Shown: piece by piece, positions 1 to 9,413 of the stretch | Layout: every line of letters begins with the position of its first letter | Numbering within the stretch: position 1 is the stretch's first letter | Origin: Pseudomonadota bacterium | Lineage (GTDB): Bacteria; Pseudomonadota; Alphaproteobacteria; Sphingomonadales; Sphingomonadaceae | Assembly (NCBI GenBank): GCA_018240895.1 | Contig: JAFEEX010000017.1 | Span: forward strand, 755 to 57,683 | Length of the DNA stretch: 56,929 nt | Direction: 5' to 3' | Notes under the pieces: generated by a model | The model's input: only the letters and a program-made list of their open reading frames with translations | What the model was told of the DNA's origin: nothing | Database searches by the model: none | Translations under genes and position numbers: made by a program

Positions 1-255
1 TTCCATGATGCCGGCATTGTTGAACAGAGTGTCGATCTCGCGCTCCAGCGCATGGGCCCGGTCAATCGGGTTCAGCACATCGAGCTTGATGACGTCGAGC
101 GTCAGCCCTGCGGCGGCGGCGGCTTCCCGCAATTCCCAGACCTGCGGCCAGATCTGGCACCCCGCGATCACCCTGTGGCCGCACGCCGCCAGCCCCAGCG
201 CCACCCCGCGCCCAAAACCACTGGCCGCGCCGGTAACGAGTATCGTCCTGCTCAT
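1..255 (-). CDS. SDR family oxidoreductase, 3' end beyond the window
   Basis: The minus strand reads an open frame of 85 codons from an ATG at 255 to the window edge, so only the N-terminal third of the protein is present. It begins MSRTILVTGAASGFGRGVAL, which holds the TGxxxGxG dinucleotide-binding motif of classical short-chain dehydrogenases. The NNAG motif that stabilises the central sheet lies near residue 80. The substrate cannot be judged because the Ser-Tyr-Lys catalytic part is outside the window. It lies just downstream of, and on the same strand as, the TetR regulator, so the two may be co-transcribed. Confidence 0.85.
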   Translation of the reverse strand, partial: MSRTILVTGAASGFGRGVALGLAACGHRVIAGCQIWPQVWELREAAAAAGLTLDVIKLDVLNPIDRAHALEREIDTLFNNAGIME

Positions 256-351
256 GTCGAAGGCTCCACCGTTGCTTCACGCTCACCAGCCTAACCGCGA
301 CGCGGGACTGTGCAACCGTTTGGCCACCGGTCTGGGCAGGCCCGCGATGCG

Positions 352-960
352 CTACCCCAATCCATCCTTCAGCAACGCATTCGCCGCCGCAGCCACCTCG
401 CCCAGGTCCGCCTCCGCATCCATCACGCCGAAACGCAGGCCCAGGAACACGTTCATGCCCATGATCGCCCAGGCGTGGACCTCGTTTGGCTCGACGCCCA
501 GTTCGCCCCGGTCCCGCGCCGCCTGAAGCCGCTCCAGAATGCGCGCGGCGGTGTTCAGATAGTGCGCGCGCCAGTCATCAGGGGCAACGAATTCGGCCTC
601 GTCAATGATCCGGTAGATTTCCTTGTGGCTGCGGGCGAAGCGCAGGAACGCCTCCAGCGCCGCCCCCTCTGCCTCAACCGCGCCGCCGGTGTGGGCGGTC
701 AGCACCGGGGCGACCTGATCGCGCACCCGGCCGCTCATGTCCTGCACCAGCGCCTTGAACAGCGCCTCTTTCGATTCGAAATAGGTGTAGAAGCTGCCCA
801 GCGCCACGCCCGCGCGGATGGTGATCGAAACGATCGAACTGTCGTGGAAACCCTTTTCGCCAAACTCGGCAGCGGCGGCGTCAAGGATCGCGCGCTGGGT
901 GCGCCGCCCACGCTCTGTGCGGGGAATCCGCAACGCCCTGGCGGAACTTTCAGCGCTCAT
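352..960 (-). CDS. TetR/AcrR family transcriptional regulator
   Basis: A 202-residue one-domain repressor. The N-terminal helix-turn-helix spans about residues 18-65 (GRRTQRAILDAAAAEFGEKG, then the recognition helix followed by GSFYTYFESKEALF), which is the TetR family signature. The rest is a helical ligand-binding domain typical of a family that senses small molecules. The ATG at 960 was preferred to an upstream start because a GGGAGGGAAGG ribosome-binding site lies just before it and the extension has no family similarity. It is divergent from the TonB-dependent receptor at 1150. A perfect palindrome in the 190-bp spacer is the likely operator, so the regulator probably controls both itself and the receptor. 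The ligand is unknown. Confidence 0.9.
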   Translation of the reverse strand: MSAESSARALRIPRTERGRRTQRAILDAAAAEFGEKGFHDSSIVSITIRAGVALGSFYTYFESKEALFKALVQDMSGRVRDQVAPVLTAHTGGAVEAEGAALEAFLRFARSHKEIYRIIDEAEFVAPDDWRAHYLNTAARILERLQAARDRGELGVEPNEVHAWAIMGMNVFLGLRFGVMDAEADLGEVAAAANALLKDGLG

Positions 961-1058
961 CCTGCCCTTCCCTCCCCTTTGCGCTCCGTGGCCGACTGTT
1001 GCCGCCTTGCCACGATAACGGGCCATTCCCGTTTGTGATGCGCAATGCAAGCATAACG

Positions 1059-1080
1059 AAGTTGAAAGTTGGTTCAACTT
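1059..1080. promoter_or_regulatory. Palindromic operator (probable TetR site)
   Basis: The spacer between tetR and the receptor gene contains AAGTTGAA, six bases, then TTCAACTT: a perfect 8-bp inverted repeat over 22 bp. Size and symmetry fit a TetR dimer site. It overlaps the candidate -35 (TTGAAA, 1062-1067) of the receptor promoter, so binding would block transcription. That the neighbouring TetR binds here is inference from position. Confidence 0.65.
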
Positions 1081-1089
1081 TTATATAAG
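1062..1089 (+). promoter_or_regulatory. Candidate promoter of the TonB-dependent receptor gene
   Basis: TTGAAA at 1062-1067 and TATAAG at 1084-1089 are 16 bp apart, in an AT-rich patch that stands out from GC-rich surroundings. The -35 lies inside the palindromic operator. Confidence 0.45.
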
Positions 1090-1149
1090 TCGCGTCACGA
1101 GGCCGCCCCCGGTGGCGACCCCGAAGGTTCTTTAGGGAGAGGTTTTCCG

Positions 1150-3465
1150 ATGCACGCGCACACCCTGCTTTGCCGCGCTTCGCTGATCGCGAGCGCAATC
1201 GTCGGCCTGTCGGCCATGCCGGCCCAGGCCCAAAGCCAGCCGGCCGATCAGCCCGCCGCCAACGAGGATGACGGGGCGATCATCGTCACCGCCCGCCGCC
1301 GCGAGGAATCGCTGATCGACGTGCCGATTGCGATCACCGCACTGTCGGGCGATCAGCTTGCCGCCAAGGGCGCGATGGACATCACCGCGCTGGCCGAAAC
1401 GGTGCCCAACGTCACCCTGGAAAGCTCTCGCGCAACCAATTCGACGCTGTCGGCCTTCATCCGCGGCGTTGGCCAGCAAGACCCGGTTTCAGGCTTTGAG
1501 CAGGGCGTGGGCATTTACCTTGACGATGTTTACCTCAACCGTCCCCAGGCCGCCGTGCTGGACATCTATGACGTTGAACGGATTGAGGTGCTGCGCGGTC
1601 CACAGGGTACGCTTTATGGCCGCAATACGGTGGGCGGCGCGGTCAAATACGTGTCGCGCAAGCTGGATGACAGCTTTCACCTTGCCGCGCGCGGCACCTA
1701 TGGCAGCTATAACCAGGCCGATGGCGTGCTGACGGTCAGCACCCCGGTCACCTCGGATGGCCTGGTCCGGGTTGGCGGATCGCTTGCCCGCCTGACCCGC
1801 GACGGCTTCGGCAAGAACCTGACCACGGGCATGGACAATTACAACAAGAACGTCTGGGCCGGGCGTGGCACCGTCGAAGTCCACGGTGACAAGATTTTCG
1901 CGCGGCTGTCAGGCGATTACACCCACGATATGTCAAACTCGCGCGGCGGCCACCGGTTCGTCGCGGGGATGCTCTCGGGCATTCCGGTGCTGTCCAACGT
2001 CTATGACACGCAAGGCGGGCTCAACACGCCCAGGCAGGACGTCAAGGCGTGGGGCGGATCGCTGTTCCTTGAAGCCAAGCCGAACGACTGGCTGACGCTG
2101 CGGTCAATCACCGCCTATCGCAAGGACGATTCGACCAGCCCGATCGATTTTGACGCGCTGCCTTCCGCCGACGTCGACGTGCCGGGCATCTATCGCAACA
2201 AGCAGGTCAGCCAGGAACTGCAAGCCTTGTTCAGCGCCGGCAAGCTCAACGGCCTGGTCGGCTTCTATTACCTTGATGCACGGGCGCTGACCCAGTTTGA
2301 AGTGCGGCTGTACAACAATTATCCCGCGCCGCTGCTGCTCGCCGCCTTCACTCAGGCCGACATCCGCAGCGAAACCATGGCTGGCTTCGCCGACCTGACC
2401 TATGACTTTACTGATCAGTTCAGCCTGTCAGTGGGCGGGCGCTATACCTGGGACCGGCGCGATGGGTACATCCTGCGCCAGAACTACATCAACGGCGGAT
2501 CGCCGGTGTTCGGCAGCGCCGGAATAGCCTTTGGCGCGCCCAGCACCAATTTCCGCGGATCGAAATCGTTCACCAAGTTCACGCCAAAGGCGACGCTGAC
2601 CTTCAAGCCCAATCACGACAACACGCTCTATGCGTCCTATTCGCAAGGGTTCAAGGGCGGCGGGTTCGATCCGCGCGGGGTTGGCGTCAACGCCCCCGCG
2701 GGCATGAGCCAGGCGGATTTCCTCAGCTTCAAGCCTGAAAAGGTCAACAGCTACGAAGTGGGTTACAAGGCTGACCTGTTCGGTCGCCGGCTCTATCTGT
2801 CAACAGCGGCGTTCTACATGGACTATACCGACGTGCAGATCCCCGGCTCGGTAGCCTGCAAGGCCGGCGGTATCACCACCTTCTGCGGCGTGGTTTCAAA
2901 CGCCGGCAAGGCGCGGATGAAGGGCTTCGAGGTTGAAGGCCGGGCCAAGCTGATCGATAGCGATGCCGGCAAGCTGACCCTGTCGGGATCAGTGGGTTAT
3001 ATCGATGCGAAATATACCAAATACGTCACCAACATCAGCGCCACCCCAACCGATGTTGCCGCCTATCGCCATGTCCAGAACACCCCGAAGTGGTCGGGCA
3101 GTGCCGGCCTGGACTATGCGCTGCCGGTGGCAGACGGAACGCTGACCGTAAGCGGCGGGATGTCGTTCAAGAGCAAGACCTACCAGTTCGAGATCGCCAA
3201 TCCCTATATCGATCAGCCGTCCTATCAGCTTTATGACGCCAGCATCGTCTATCGCGCGCCGGGCAACCGCTGGTCGCTGGGCGTGTTCGGCAAGAACCTG
3301 ACTGACAAGCGGATCAAGACCTCGGGCTATACCTATATGGCGGCGAACCCGACCACTGGCGTTCTGACCACGCCGCTGGTTTCAACGCTGGGCAAGGAAG
3401 GCATTCTTTCCGCGTTCTATGCCAATCCGCGCCAGGTCTTTGTCACCGGCACACTGAACTTCTGA
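1150..3465 (+). CDS. TonB-dependent outer-membrane receptor
   Basis: A 771-residue outer-membrane active transporter. A Sec signal peptide (about residues 1-28, cleavage after AQA) is followed by a TonB-box-like stretch (IIVTARRREE), then the plug domain with VEVLRGPQGTLYGRNTVGG near residues 145-165, then a 22-strand beta-barrel ending in a C-terminal phenylalanine (LNF) used for barrel insertion. Such receptors import substrates such as siderophores, cobalamin, or plant and aromatic compounds in sphingomonads; the substrate cannot be read from sequence. The start at 1150 follows AGGGAGAGG; the in-frame ATG at 1069 would add 27 non-signal residues. A divergent TetR regulator and SDR suggest induction by a small molecule that is then oxidised or reduced. 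Confidence 0.93.
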   Translation: MHAHTLLCRASLIASAIVGLSAMPAQAQSQPADQPAANEDDGAIIVTARRREESLIDVPIAITALSGDQLAAKGAMDITALAETVPNVTLESSRATNSTLSAFIRGVGQQDPVSGFEQGVGIYLDDVYLNRPQAAVLDIYDVERIEVLRGPQGTLYGRNTVGGAVKYVSRKLDDSFHLAARGTYGSYNQADGVLTVSTPVTSDGLVRVGGSLARLTRDGFGKNLTTGMDNYNKNVWAGRGTVEVHGDKIFARLSGDYTHDMSNSRGGHRFVAGMLSGIPVLSNVYDTQGGLNTPRQDVKAWGGSLFLEAKPNDWLTLRSITAYRKDDSTSPIDFDALPSADVDVPGIYRNKQVSQELQALFSAGKLNGLVGFYYLDARALTQFEVRLYNNYPAPLLLAAFTQADIRSETMAGFADLTYDFTDQFSLSVGGRYTWDRRDGYILRQNYINGGSPVFGSAGIAFGAPSTNFRGSKSFTKFTPKATLTFKPNHDNTLYASYSQGFKGGGFDPRGVGVNAPAGMSQADFLSFKPEKVNSYEVGYKADLFGRRLYLSTAAFYMDYTDVQIPGSVACKAGGITTFCGVVSNAGKARMKGFEVEGRAKLIDSDAGKLTLSGSVGYIDAKYTKYVTNISATPTDVAAYRHVQNTPKWSGSAGLDYALPVADGTLTVSGGMSFKSKTYQFEIANPYIDQPSYQLYDASIVYRAPGNRWSLGVFGKNLTDKRIKTSGYTYMAANPTTGVLTTPLVSTLGKEGILSAFYANPRQVFVTGTLNF

Positions 3466-3489
3466 TACTGCGATTGCGCAGCAGAACGG

Positions 3490-3522
3490 GCCGCGTTGAC
3501 CTTCGGGTCAGCGCGGCTTTTT
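3490..3522 (+). terminator. Rho-independent terminator of the TonB receptor gene
   Basis: A 12-bp stem (GCCGCGTTGACC paired with GGTCAGCGCGGC, one G-T wobble) closes a TTCG tetraloop and is followed by TTTTT. It lies 25 bp past the receptor stop and overlaps the last codons of the convergent smr gene. Confidence 0.9.
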
Positions 3523-4092
3523 CATGACCACATAGACCGCGCCTTCTCCGCCGTGGCGGCGGTGGGCACCGCGCACCGCGGCGATCCGGCTGGCGTGCGG
3601 GCCAGCGGCGAGCCAGTCGATCAGCTTGGCCCGGATCGCCCCGCGCCGCTCGCCCCGGTCTGCCGCCTCAACCGGGCGCGGTCGCCCGGTAATCACCAGC
3701 ACCACCCGCGCACCCATGGCCGCAGCCTGGCCCAGCCCGCGATCGAGCCGGGCATGAGCCGCGTCGAGCGAATGGCCGTGGAGATCAAGGGTGAAGTCAG
3801 GCTGAACCTCTGCCCGGGCAAGCCTGCGCTCCCACGATCCATCAAGACCGTGACGATCAAGCGGGCGTTTGCGCTCCTGCCCGGCACGCACCGGCACCGC
3901 GGCACTGGCGGGCGGCAGGGACGGCGCGGCGCGGCGCGTTGCGGATGGTGCAGCAGCGGTTTGGGCCTTTCCAGCCCCGGGCTGATCTTCCGCAACCTGC
4001 CGGGACGGAGCCTTGCGCAGCGGCTTCACGGTCCCCGCCACCCGTGCCCACAGTTCCGCCTCCTCGCGGCTGAGACCGCGCGGCGGGCGCAT
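3508..4092 (-). CDS. Smr/MutS2-domain protein
   Basis: A 194-residue protein with a basic, proline- and alanine-rich N-terminal half and a C-terminal Smr domain (about residues 100-192). Smr hallmarks are LDLHGHSLDAA, the central VVLVITGRPR, and the closing RHGGEGAVYVVMKK. Stand-alone Smr proteins are DNA or RNA endonucleases or nicking enzymes; the cellular role of this type is not settled. The ATG at 4092 shares one base with the mltA stop (TGATG); a GTG at 4095 is also possible. It is the last gene of a Tim44-like/mltA/smr run, an order I recall from sphingomonads. In the first hallmark, DLHG replaces the more usual DLRG, which is common in this subfamily. Confidence 0.85.
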   Translation of the reverse strand: MRPPRGLSREEAELWARVAGTVKPLRKAPSRQVAEDQPGAGKAQTAAAPSATRRAAPSLPPASAAVPVRAGQERKRPLDRHGLDGSWERRLARAEVQPDFTLDLHGHSLDAAHARLDRGLGQAAAMGARVVLVITGRPRPVEAADRGERRGAIRAKLIDWLAAGPHASRIAAVRGAHRRHGGEGAVYVVMKKPR

Positions 4093-5300
4093 CACTGGGC
4101 CTTGAGGCGGGCCAGCGTGCCCTTGGGCAGCAGCAGCACGGCGTCGCCCCGGCCGCTCATTCCGCCGGCGGTTTGCCGGGCCGACGCGCCTGCACCCCAG
4201 AAACTGTCAAAGCGGTTGGCCCCCTTGATCGCCCCGCCGGTATCCTGCGCAATCCACAGCCCGTTCGCCTCGCGCCGGTCAAGCGCCAGCCACACCGGCG
4301 CGCCCAGCGGGACGAAGGCGGGATCGGCGGCGACGCTGCTGTGCGCCCGCACCGGCACGCCCAGCGCGCCCAGTGGGCCATCGCCGGTCAATTCCCTGAA
4401 GAACACAAAGCTCTGGTTCTGCTCCATCAGCGCCCTGCCCTCATCCGGGTGTTCGCGGATATATTGCATGATCCCCTGCATCGATCCCGAATATTGCCCC
4501 GGCCCGGTGCCCAGCAGGCCCCGGTCGCGCATTACCCCGCCAATGCCGGTATAGGGCAGGCCGTTCTGCCCGGCATAACCGATCCGCATCACGCTGCCAT
4601 CAGGCGCGCGCAGCCGGCCCGAACCCTGGATTTGCAGGAAGAACAGTTCAACCGGGTCAGCCGCCCAGCCGATTTCCAGCCCCTTGCCGGCCAGCGCCCC
4701 GCCATCAATCGCGGCGCGGTCGTAATAAGGCAGAAACTGTCCATTCGCATCATAGCGGCCAAGCGGCTGCGTGCCCTTGTCAGTTGGCGGCGCATCCCCC
4801 GCTTTCGCGCGGACCAGATCGGGCGGCACGGCATAGACCGGCACGTCATAACCAGGCTGGCGGCGGCGCACCCCGGCAATCTCGGGCTCGTAATATCCGG
4901 TAACGAAAGCCTTGCCATCGCCAACCCGCACCGGCTCAAGCCATGCGCTGAAAAAGCTGGCGGCCTGGCCGGCGGGCCAGGTGGCCGCGGCAGTGCAAAC
5001 GGGCTTCCAGTCCTCAGGCCGGGTCAGCCCGGAGGAATCGCTGCGCGCGGTCAGGCGCGGGCAGCTTTCGCGGAAGGAAACCAGCGCGGCGGAAGCATCG
5101 CTTCCGGCAATCCCGAGTGACGCGACCGATGGCCCAGCCGCAACCCCGGCAAGCAGGGCAGAGGCTGGAAGTGACGGGCTGACGACCGGCGGGGTAACCA
5201 CGGAGGACGGCCCGCGCGGCGCGGGAATGATCCGCCCGCAGGCCGCCAGCAGGGCAATCAGGACAAGCGCTGCCAACCGGCGCAGATGCCACCGCGCCAT
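4092..5300 (-). CDS. mltA: Membrane-bound lytic murein transglycosylase A (MltA)
   Basis: A 402-residue lipoprotein that cleaves the glycan strand of peptidoglycan between MurNAc and GlcNAc, forming 1,6-anhydro ends, from the inner face of the outer membrane. A lipobox (LLAAC) ends the signal peptide near residue 21. The MltA barrel domain follows (VTGYYEPEIAG, DPVELFFLQIQGSGR, GYAGQNGLPYTGIG). The C-terminal 3D domain carries the catalytic-region motif DTGGAIKGANRFDSFWG. It is somewhat longer than the roughly 365 residues of the E. coli enzyme because of a spacer after the lipobox. It lies 6 bp downstream of the Tim44-like gene and overlaps smr, so the three form an operon. Confidence 0.93.
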   Translation of the reverse strand: MARWHLRRLAALVLIALLAACGRIIPAPRGPSSVVTPPVVSPSLPASALLAGVAAGPSVASLGIAGSDASAALVSFRESCPRLTARSDSSGLTRPEDWKPVCTAAATWPAGQAASFFSAWLEPVRVGDGKAFVTGYYEPEIAGVRRRQPGYDVPVYAVPPDLVRAKAGDAPPTDKGTQPLGRYDANGQFLPYYDRAAIDGGALAGKGLEIGWAADPVELFFLQIQGSGRLRAPDGSVMRIGYAGQNGLPYTGIGGVMRDRGLLGTGPGQYSGSMQGIMQYIREHPDEGRALMEQNQSFVFFRELTGDGPLGALGVPVRAHSSVAADPAFVPLGAPVWLALDRREANGLWIAQDTGGAIKGANRFDSFWGAGASARQTAGGMSGRGDAVLLLPKGTLARLKAQ

Positions 5301-5306
5301 GGGAAA

Positions 5307-5978
5307 TCAGGCCTCGTCGGTTTCTTCGAGCAGCCAGTCAGGGCTTGCCGCGGACACGGTGCGGCTGAATGTCCACATATCGCGCGCTTCCACCGCATCG
5401 TCGAGCGATCCGGCAATCACCTGCCCTTCGGCATTGCGGGTAACGGCAGCGATATCGGCCAGGAACCGCACGGTAATGCGCGCCACCGGTGCCTGGAACG
5501 AGGCCGCAACGATTGTCGCCTCCTCGATTCGCACCAGCCGGTTGTCCAGCGTTTCGCCAGCCGCCACGCGCGCATCAATCGCGCCGGCGAAGCTGGCCAG
5601 AACCGCCGGATCGCACAGATGCGCCAGCGTGTCACGATCACCCTTCCAGAACGCTTCAAGCACCATGCGATAGGCACCCTTAGCCCCGTCAAGGAAGGCC
5701 AGCGTGTCAAAACCCCGGTCAGCCGCGCCAATTTCCTTCAGCCCGCGCTCAATCGCCGGGGTTACACCAGGAACCAGCGCGCGCGGGGGCATGGCATTGG
5801 GCTGTGATCCGGTAAGTTCAGGCACGGCGCTGCGCGGTGCGGGATCACCCTTGGGCTCAAAGCGCGGCTGAACCGGCCGCTCCTCGTGCTCGGCACGGCG
5901 GCCGAGTACGGAATAAAGCCGCAGCCCCAAAAAGGCGGCGACCATGGCCAGGATGATGATTTCTACGGTCTTGTCCAC
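5307..5978 (-). CDS. Tim44/TimA-like domain protein
   Basis: A 223-residue protein with one N-terminal membrane anchor (about residues 5-22), a charged, proline-containing linker, and a C-terminal Tim44-like domain (residues about 90-215, with GAKGAYRMVLEAFWKGDRDT and the ending MWTFSRTV). Alphaproteobacterial members are homologues of the mitochondrial import-motor factor Tim44. The bacterial role is thought to be at the membrane in protein transport or assembly, but is not well defined. A GTG at 5978 was chosen because AAGGA lies upstream and the membrane segment then starts at the terminus; a longer frame begins at 6014. Divergent secB fits an export-related context. Confidence 0.85.
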   Translation of the reverse strand: MDKTVEIIILAMVAAFLGLRLYSVLGRRAEHEERPVQPRFEPKGDPAPRSAVPELTGSQPNAMPPRALVPGVTPAIERGLKEIGAADRGFDTLAFLDGAKGAYRMVLEAFWKGDRDTLAHLCDPAVLASFAGAIDARVAAGETLDNRLVRIEEATIVAASFQAPVARITVRFLADIAAVTRNAEGQVIAGSLDDAVEARDMWTFSRTVSAASPDWLLEETDEA

Positions 5979-6231
5979 GAATCCAGTCCTTGCCGTCCGG
6001 GTGCGGCATTGCACTACTGTAACGCCAGATAGGTATCATTGACAAATGAACAACGCGTGGACGGCCCGCATCGTGCAATTTTTGCGCTGAAGCCGTTGCC
6101 GGTTTGCGTCACGCCGTGCTGCTGCACCAGCGGCGATGGCGGGAAAATGCTTTGCCGTTGCCGCTGGCGCGGGCCGGTGCTAGGCGCGCGGCCAGACACC
6201 GTTCCAATCCTTGCAGAAAGTCCACCCGACC

Positions 6232-6756
6232 ATGTCCGACGACGGCAACATCATCACCGACCTTGGCCTTGAAACACCGGTGCCCAATGGGGCCGATACA
6301 TCGCCCGCCGCCGGGATCATCTCGCAATATGTCAAGGATCTGTCGGTTGAAAATCCCAATTCACCCGATGCCTTCCAGTGGCAGGATCCGCCGCAGATCG
6401 ACGTGCAGTTCAACATCAGCGCCCGCGCGCTGAGCGAGGAAGTGAGCGAAATTGCGCTGAAGATCGAAATCACGTCGAAGTGCCAGGCCGGCACCGCGTT
6501 CATCGTTGACCTGACCTATTGCGGGCTGGTCGGGATGCGCAACCTGGATGAAGGATCGATGCACGCCTTCACCTATGCCGAAGCGCCGCGCATCCTGTTC
6601 CCCTTTGCCCGCCGGGTGGTGTCAGACGCGGTGCGCGATGCCGGCTTCCCGCCGCTCCAGTTGGAACCGATCGATTTCAACGGGCTTTATGTGCAGCAGC
6701 TTCAGGCGCAGCAGGCCGAGGGCGCGGACGCTCCGGCACCGATGACCGAACAGTAA
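6232..6756 (+). CDS. secB: Protein-export chaperone SecB
   Basis: A 174-residue cytosolic chaperone that forms tetramers, keeps precursor proteins unfolded and hands them to SecA. Recognisable SecB features are QYVKDLSVENPNSP near residues 26-39, PPQIDVQFNISAR in strand 1, CGLVGM in the middle, and the acidic-flanked APRILFPFARRVVSDAVRDA helix. The C-terminal tail is short and acidic, without the Zn-binding SecA contact of E. coli. The ATG at 6232 gives the usual length. Upstream 5979-6231 holds no gene and no convincing promoter beyond a lone TTGACA at 6039. murJ follows after 24 bp, so the two are probably co-transcribed. Confidence 0.95.
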   Translation: MSDDGNIITDLGLETPVPNGADTSPAAGIISQYVKDLSVENPNSPDAFQWQDPPQIDVQFNISARALSEEVSEIALKIEITSKCQAGTAFIVDLTYCGLVGMRNLDEGSMHAFTYAEAPRILFPFARRVVSDAVRDAGFPPLQLEPIDFNGLYVQQLQAQQAEGADAPAPMTEQ

Positions 6757-6780
6757 CCTGACGCGGCAGGGGAACCGCCG

Positions 6781-8373
6781 GTGAGCCTGATCAGGAATGT
6801 CGGCACGATCGGCGGGCTCACTGCGGTCAGCCGGGTGTTCGGCTTTGCCCGCGATATGCTGTTCGCGCGGCTGTTCGGTGCCGGCCTTGCCGCCGATGCC
6901 TTTCAGCTTGCCTTCACCCTGCCCAACACCTTTCGCCGGCTGTTTGCCGAAGGCGCGTTCAGCGTGGCCTTTGTGCCGATGTATTCAAAGAAGCTGCACG
7001 GCGAAGGCGGAGAGGATGACGCCGCTCACTTCGCCAACGATGTCCTGTCGGTCTTCGTCTGGGTGCTGTTCGGCTTTTCGCTGCTGTGCATCGCCGGAAT
7101 GGAAGGCATCGTCTGGCTGCTGGCGCGGGAATACCAGTCGGTTCCCGGCAAGTTTGAACTGTCAGTGACGCTGTCGCGGATCACCTTTCCCTATCTGGGG
7201 CTGATCAGCGTGGTTGCGCTGCTGTCAGGCATTCTCAACACCCGCAGCCGCTTTGCCCCCGGGGCAATCGCGCCGATCCTGCTTAACCTGTGCCTGATCG
7301 GGGCGATGGTGTGGAGCTGGTTCTACGGCCTGCCTGATACCGCCAAGGCCTTTGCGCAAAGCTGGGCCGTGGCCGCGGCGGGCGCGCTGCAGCTTGCCTA
7401 TCTGTGGTGGTCGGTGCGCCGCGCGGGCGTGCGGCTGAAACTGCACTGGCCGCGCCTGACGCCTGATACCAGGGTGCTGCTATGGCGGATATTCCCGGCC
7501 ACCTTCGGCGCGGGGATCTATCAGCTCAGCCAGCTTGCCGACACCTTCTTCGCCACCAGCCTGAAGCAGGGATCGCTGACCCTGTTGAAGATGGCTGACC
7601 GGCTGAACCAGATGCCGCTGGGGATTGTCGGCATCGCGCTTGGCACCGCGATCCTGCCATCGCTGTCGCGCCACATCGCCGGGGGGGACCAGCGCGGCGC
7701 TGCCAGACTGCAGGGCCGCGCGGTTGAGTTGGCGACATTGCTCACCGTGCCTGCCGCCTTTGCGCTGGGGGTTTGCGCCCCGGCTTTCGTCAACGCCTTT
7801 TTCGTTGGCGGCAAGTTCCGGCCCGAAGACGGCGCGGTCATGAGCCAGATCGTGGTTGCGCTGGTTTGCGGCCTGCCCAGCTATGTTCTGGTCAAGGTGC
7901 TGGAGCCGGGCTATTTCAGCCGCGGCGATACCCGCACTCCGGTAATGACGGCGGCAACTGCCCTCAGCTTCAACATCTTCCTCAACCTGGTGGTGGTCCG
8001 CCCGTTCGGGGTCGTTGGCCTGGCGGCGGCCACGGCTTGCTCGGCCAGTCTCAACTGCCTGCTGCTCTACGCCAACCTGCACCGGCGCGATCACTTTCGC
8101 TTTGATGCCAGGCTGCTGTCGCGGGTGGTGCGCCAGATAGCGGCTTCGGCAGTGATGGCTGCGGTGCTGTGGCTCGTGCTGCAACGCACCATGCCGCTCT
8201 ATTCGGGCACGGTGCTGACCAAGGCTGGCGGTATCGCGCTGCTGGTCACGATCGGCCTGGCGGTCTATGCCGTTGTTGGCTGGCTGATTGGCGCGATCGA
8301 CAAGAGCGATCTGGCCATCCTTGCCCGCCGCCGCAGCGCCAAGTCCATTGATGACGAAATTCCAGGATTTTGA
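6781..8373 (+). CDS. murJ: Lipid II flippase MurJ (MviN)
   Basis: A 530-residue polytopic inner-membrane protein of the MOP superfamily that flips the peptidoglycan precursor lipid II to the periplasmic side. It opens with the typical [20 protein letters not shown] segment and contains the family stretch [14 protein letters not shown] near residues 55-70. It is predicted to have about 14 membrane helices. The start is a GTG at 6781 after GGGGAACCG. The length is normal for the family. trpS begins 11 bp after the stop on the same strand. Confidence 0.95.
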   Translation: MSLIRNVGTIGGLTAVSRVFGFARDMLFARLFGAGLAADAFQLAFTLPNTFRRLFAEGAFSVAFVPMYSKKLHGEGGEDDAAHFANDVLSVFVWVLFGFSLLCIAGMEGIVWLLAREYQSVPGKFELSVTLSRITFPYLGLISVVALLSGILNTRSRFAPGAIAPILLNLCLIGAMVWSWFYGLPDTAKAFAQSWAVAAAGALQLAYLWWSVRRAGVRLKLHWPRLTPDTRVLLWRIFPATFGAGIYQLSQLADTFFATSLKQGSLTLLKMADRLNQMPLGIVGIALGTAILPSLSRHIAGGDQRGAARLQGRAVELATLLTVPAAFALGVCAPAFVNAFFVGGKFRPEDGAVMSQIVVALVCGLPSYVLVKVLEPGYFSRGDTRTPVMTAATALSFNIFLNLVVVRPFGVVGLAAATACSASLNCLLLYANLHRRDHFRFDARLLSRVVRQIAASAVMAAVLWLVLQRTMPLYSGTVLTKAGGIALLVTIGLAVYAVVGWLIGAIDKSDLAILARRRSAKSIDDEIPGF

Positions 8374-8384
8374 AAGTAACCCCC

Positions 8385-9404
8385 ATGCGCATCGTTTCCG
8401 GCATCCAGCCAACCGGCAGCCTTCACCTTGGCAACTATCTGGGGGCGATCCGCAACTGGGTGAAGATGCAGGATGATATCGCCGCAGAGGGTGGGCAGAG
8501 CCTGTATTTCCTGGCCGATCTCCACGCGATTTCCATGCCGCACGATCCCGCTGAACTGGCGGGCAATACCCGCGAGATGGTGGCCGCGCTGGTGGCCTGC
8601 GGGATCGATCCCGATAAATCGGTGCTGTTCAACCAGGCGCAGGTTCCCGCCCATGCAGAGCTGCAATGGCTGCTTAACGGCACCGCACGGATGGGCTGGC
8701 TGAACCGCATGACCCAGTGGAAGGACAAGGCCGGCAAGAACCGCGAAGGGGCCAGTGTGGCGCTGTTCACCTATCCGGTGCTGCAGGCCGCCGACGTGCT
8801 GCTGTATCAGGCCACGCACGTTCCGGTGGGCGATGACCAGAAACAGCATCTGGAACTGGCGCGCGACGTGGCCCAGAAATTCAACAACGATTTTGCAAGT
8901 GATGACCAGCCGGTGTTCACTCTGCCCGAGCCGATCATCCCGCCCGAAGCGGCCCGGATCATGAGCCTGCGCGACGGCACCGCGAAGATGAGCAAGTCCG
9001 ATCCCAGCGACATGAGCCGGATCAACCTGACCGACGATGCCGACACGATCATCAACAAGGTCAAGAAGGCCAAGACCGATCCTGAGCCCTTGCCATCGGA
9101 CAAGGCGGGGCTGGCAGAGCGGCCCGAGGCGGCGAACCTGATCGGGATTTACGCGGCGGTGGCGGGCGAAAGCACCGACGCCGTGCTGGCGCGCTTTGGC
9201 GGCGAGGGCTTCGGACGGTTCAAGCCGGCGCTGGGCGAGCTGCTGGTTGAACACCTGGCGCCGATCAACGCCCGCTTCATCGAACTGCGCGCCGATCGCG
9301 AATCGCTTGATGCGATTCTGGCCAAGGGTGCACTGAAGGCCCGCGAACTCGCCGCGCCAACCCTCAGCGCGGCCTACACCGCGCTGGGGCTGGTGCGTTT
9401 CTAG
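8385..9404 (+). CDS. trpS: Tryptophanyl-tRNA synthetase
   Basis: A 339-residue class I synthetase that charges tRNA-Trp. The HIGH-equivalent motif is TGSLHLGNY at about residues 9-17, and the KMSKS loop is AKMSKSD near residue 202. The ATG at 8385 ([12 protein letters not shown]) gives the standard N-terminus; the in-frame TTG at 8370 overlaps the murJ stop and adds five non-conserved residues. The murJ-trpS order occurs in many alphaproteobacteria. Confidence 0.96.
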   Translation: MRIVSGIQPTGSLHLGNYLGAIRNWVKMQDDIAAEGGQSLYFLADLHAISMPHDPAELAGNTREMVAALVACGIDPDKSVLFNQAQVPAHAELQWLLNGTARMGWLNRMTQWKDKAGKNREGASVALFTYPVLQAADVLLYQATHVPVGDDQKQHLELARDVAQKFNNDFASDDQPVFTLPEPIIPPEAARIMSLRDGTAKMSKSDPSDMSRINLTDDADTIINKVKKAKTDPEPLPSDKAGLAERPEAANLIGIYAAVAGESTDAVLARFGGEGFGRFKPALGELLVEHLAPINARFIELRADRESLDAILAKGALKARELAAPTLSAAYTALGLVRF

Positions 9405-9413
9405 CTTGCCCGG

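Noticed and set aside
6039-6067. TTGACA as a secB promoter
   Set aside because: No acceptable -10 lies 15-19 bp downstream, so a lone -35-like hexamer was not annotated.
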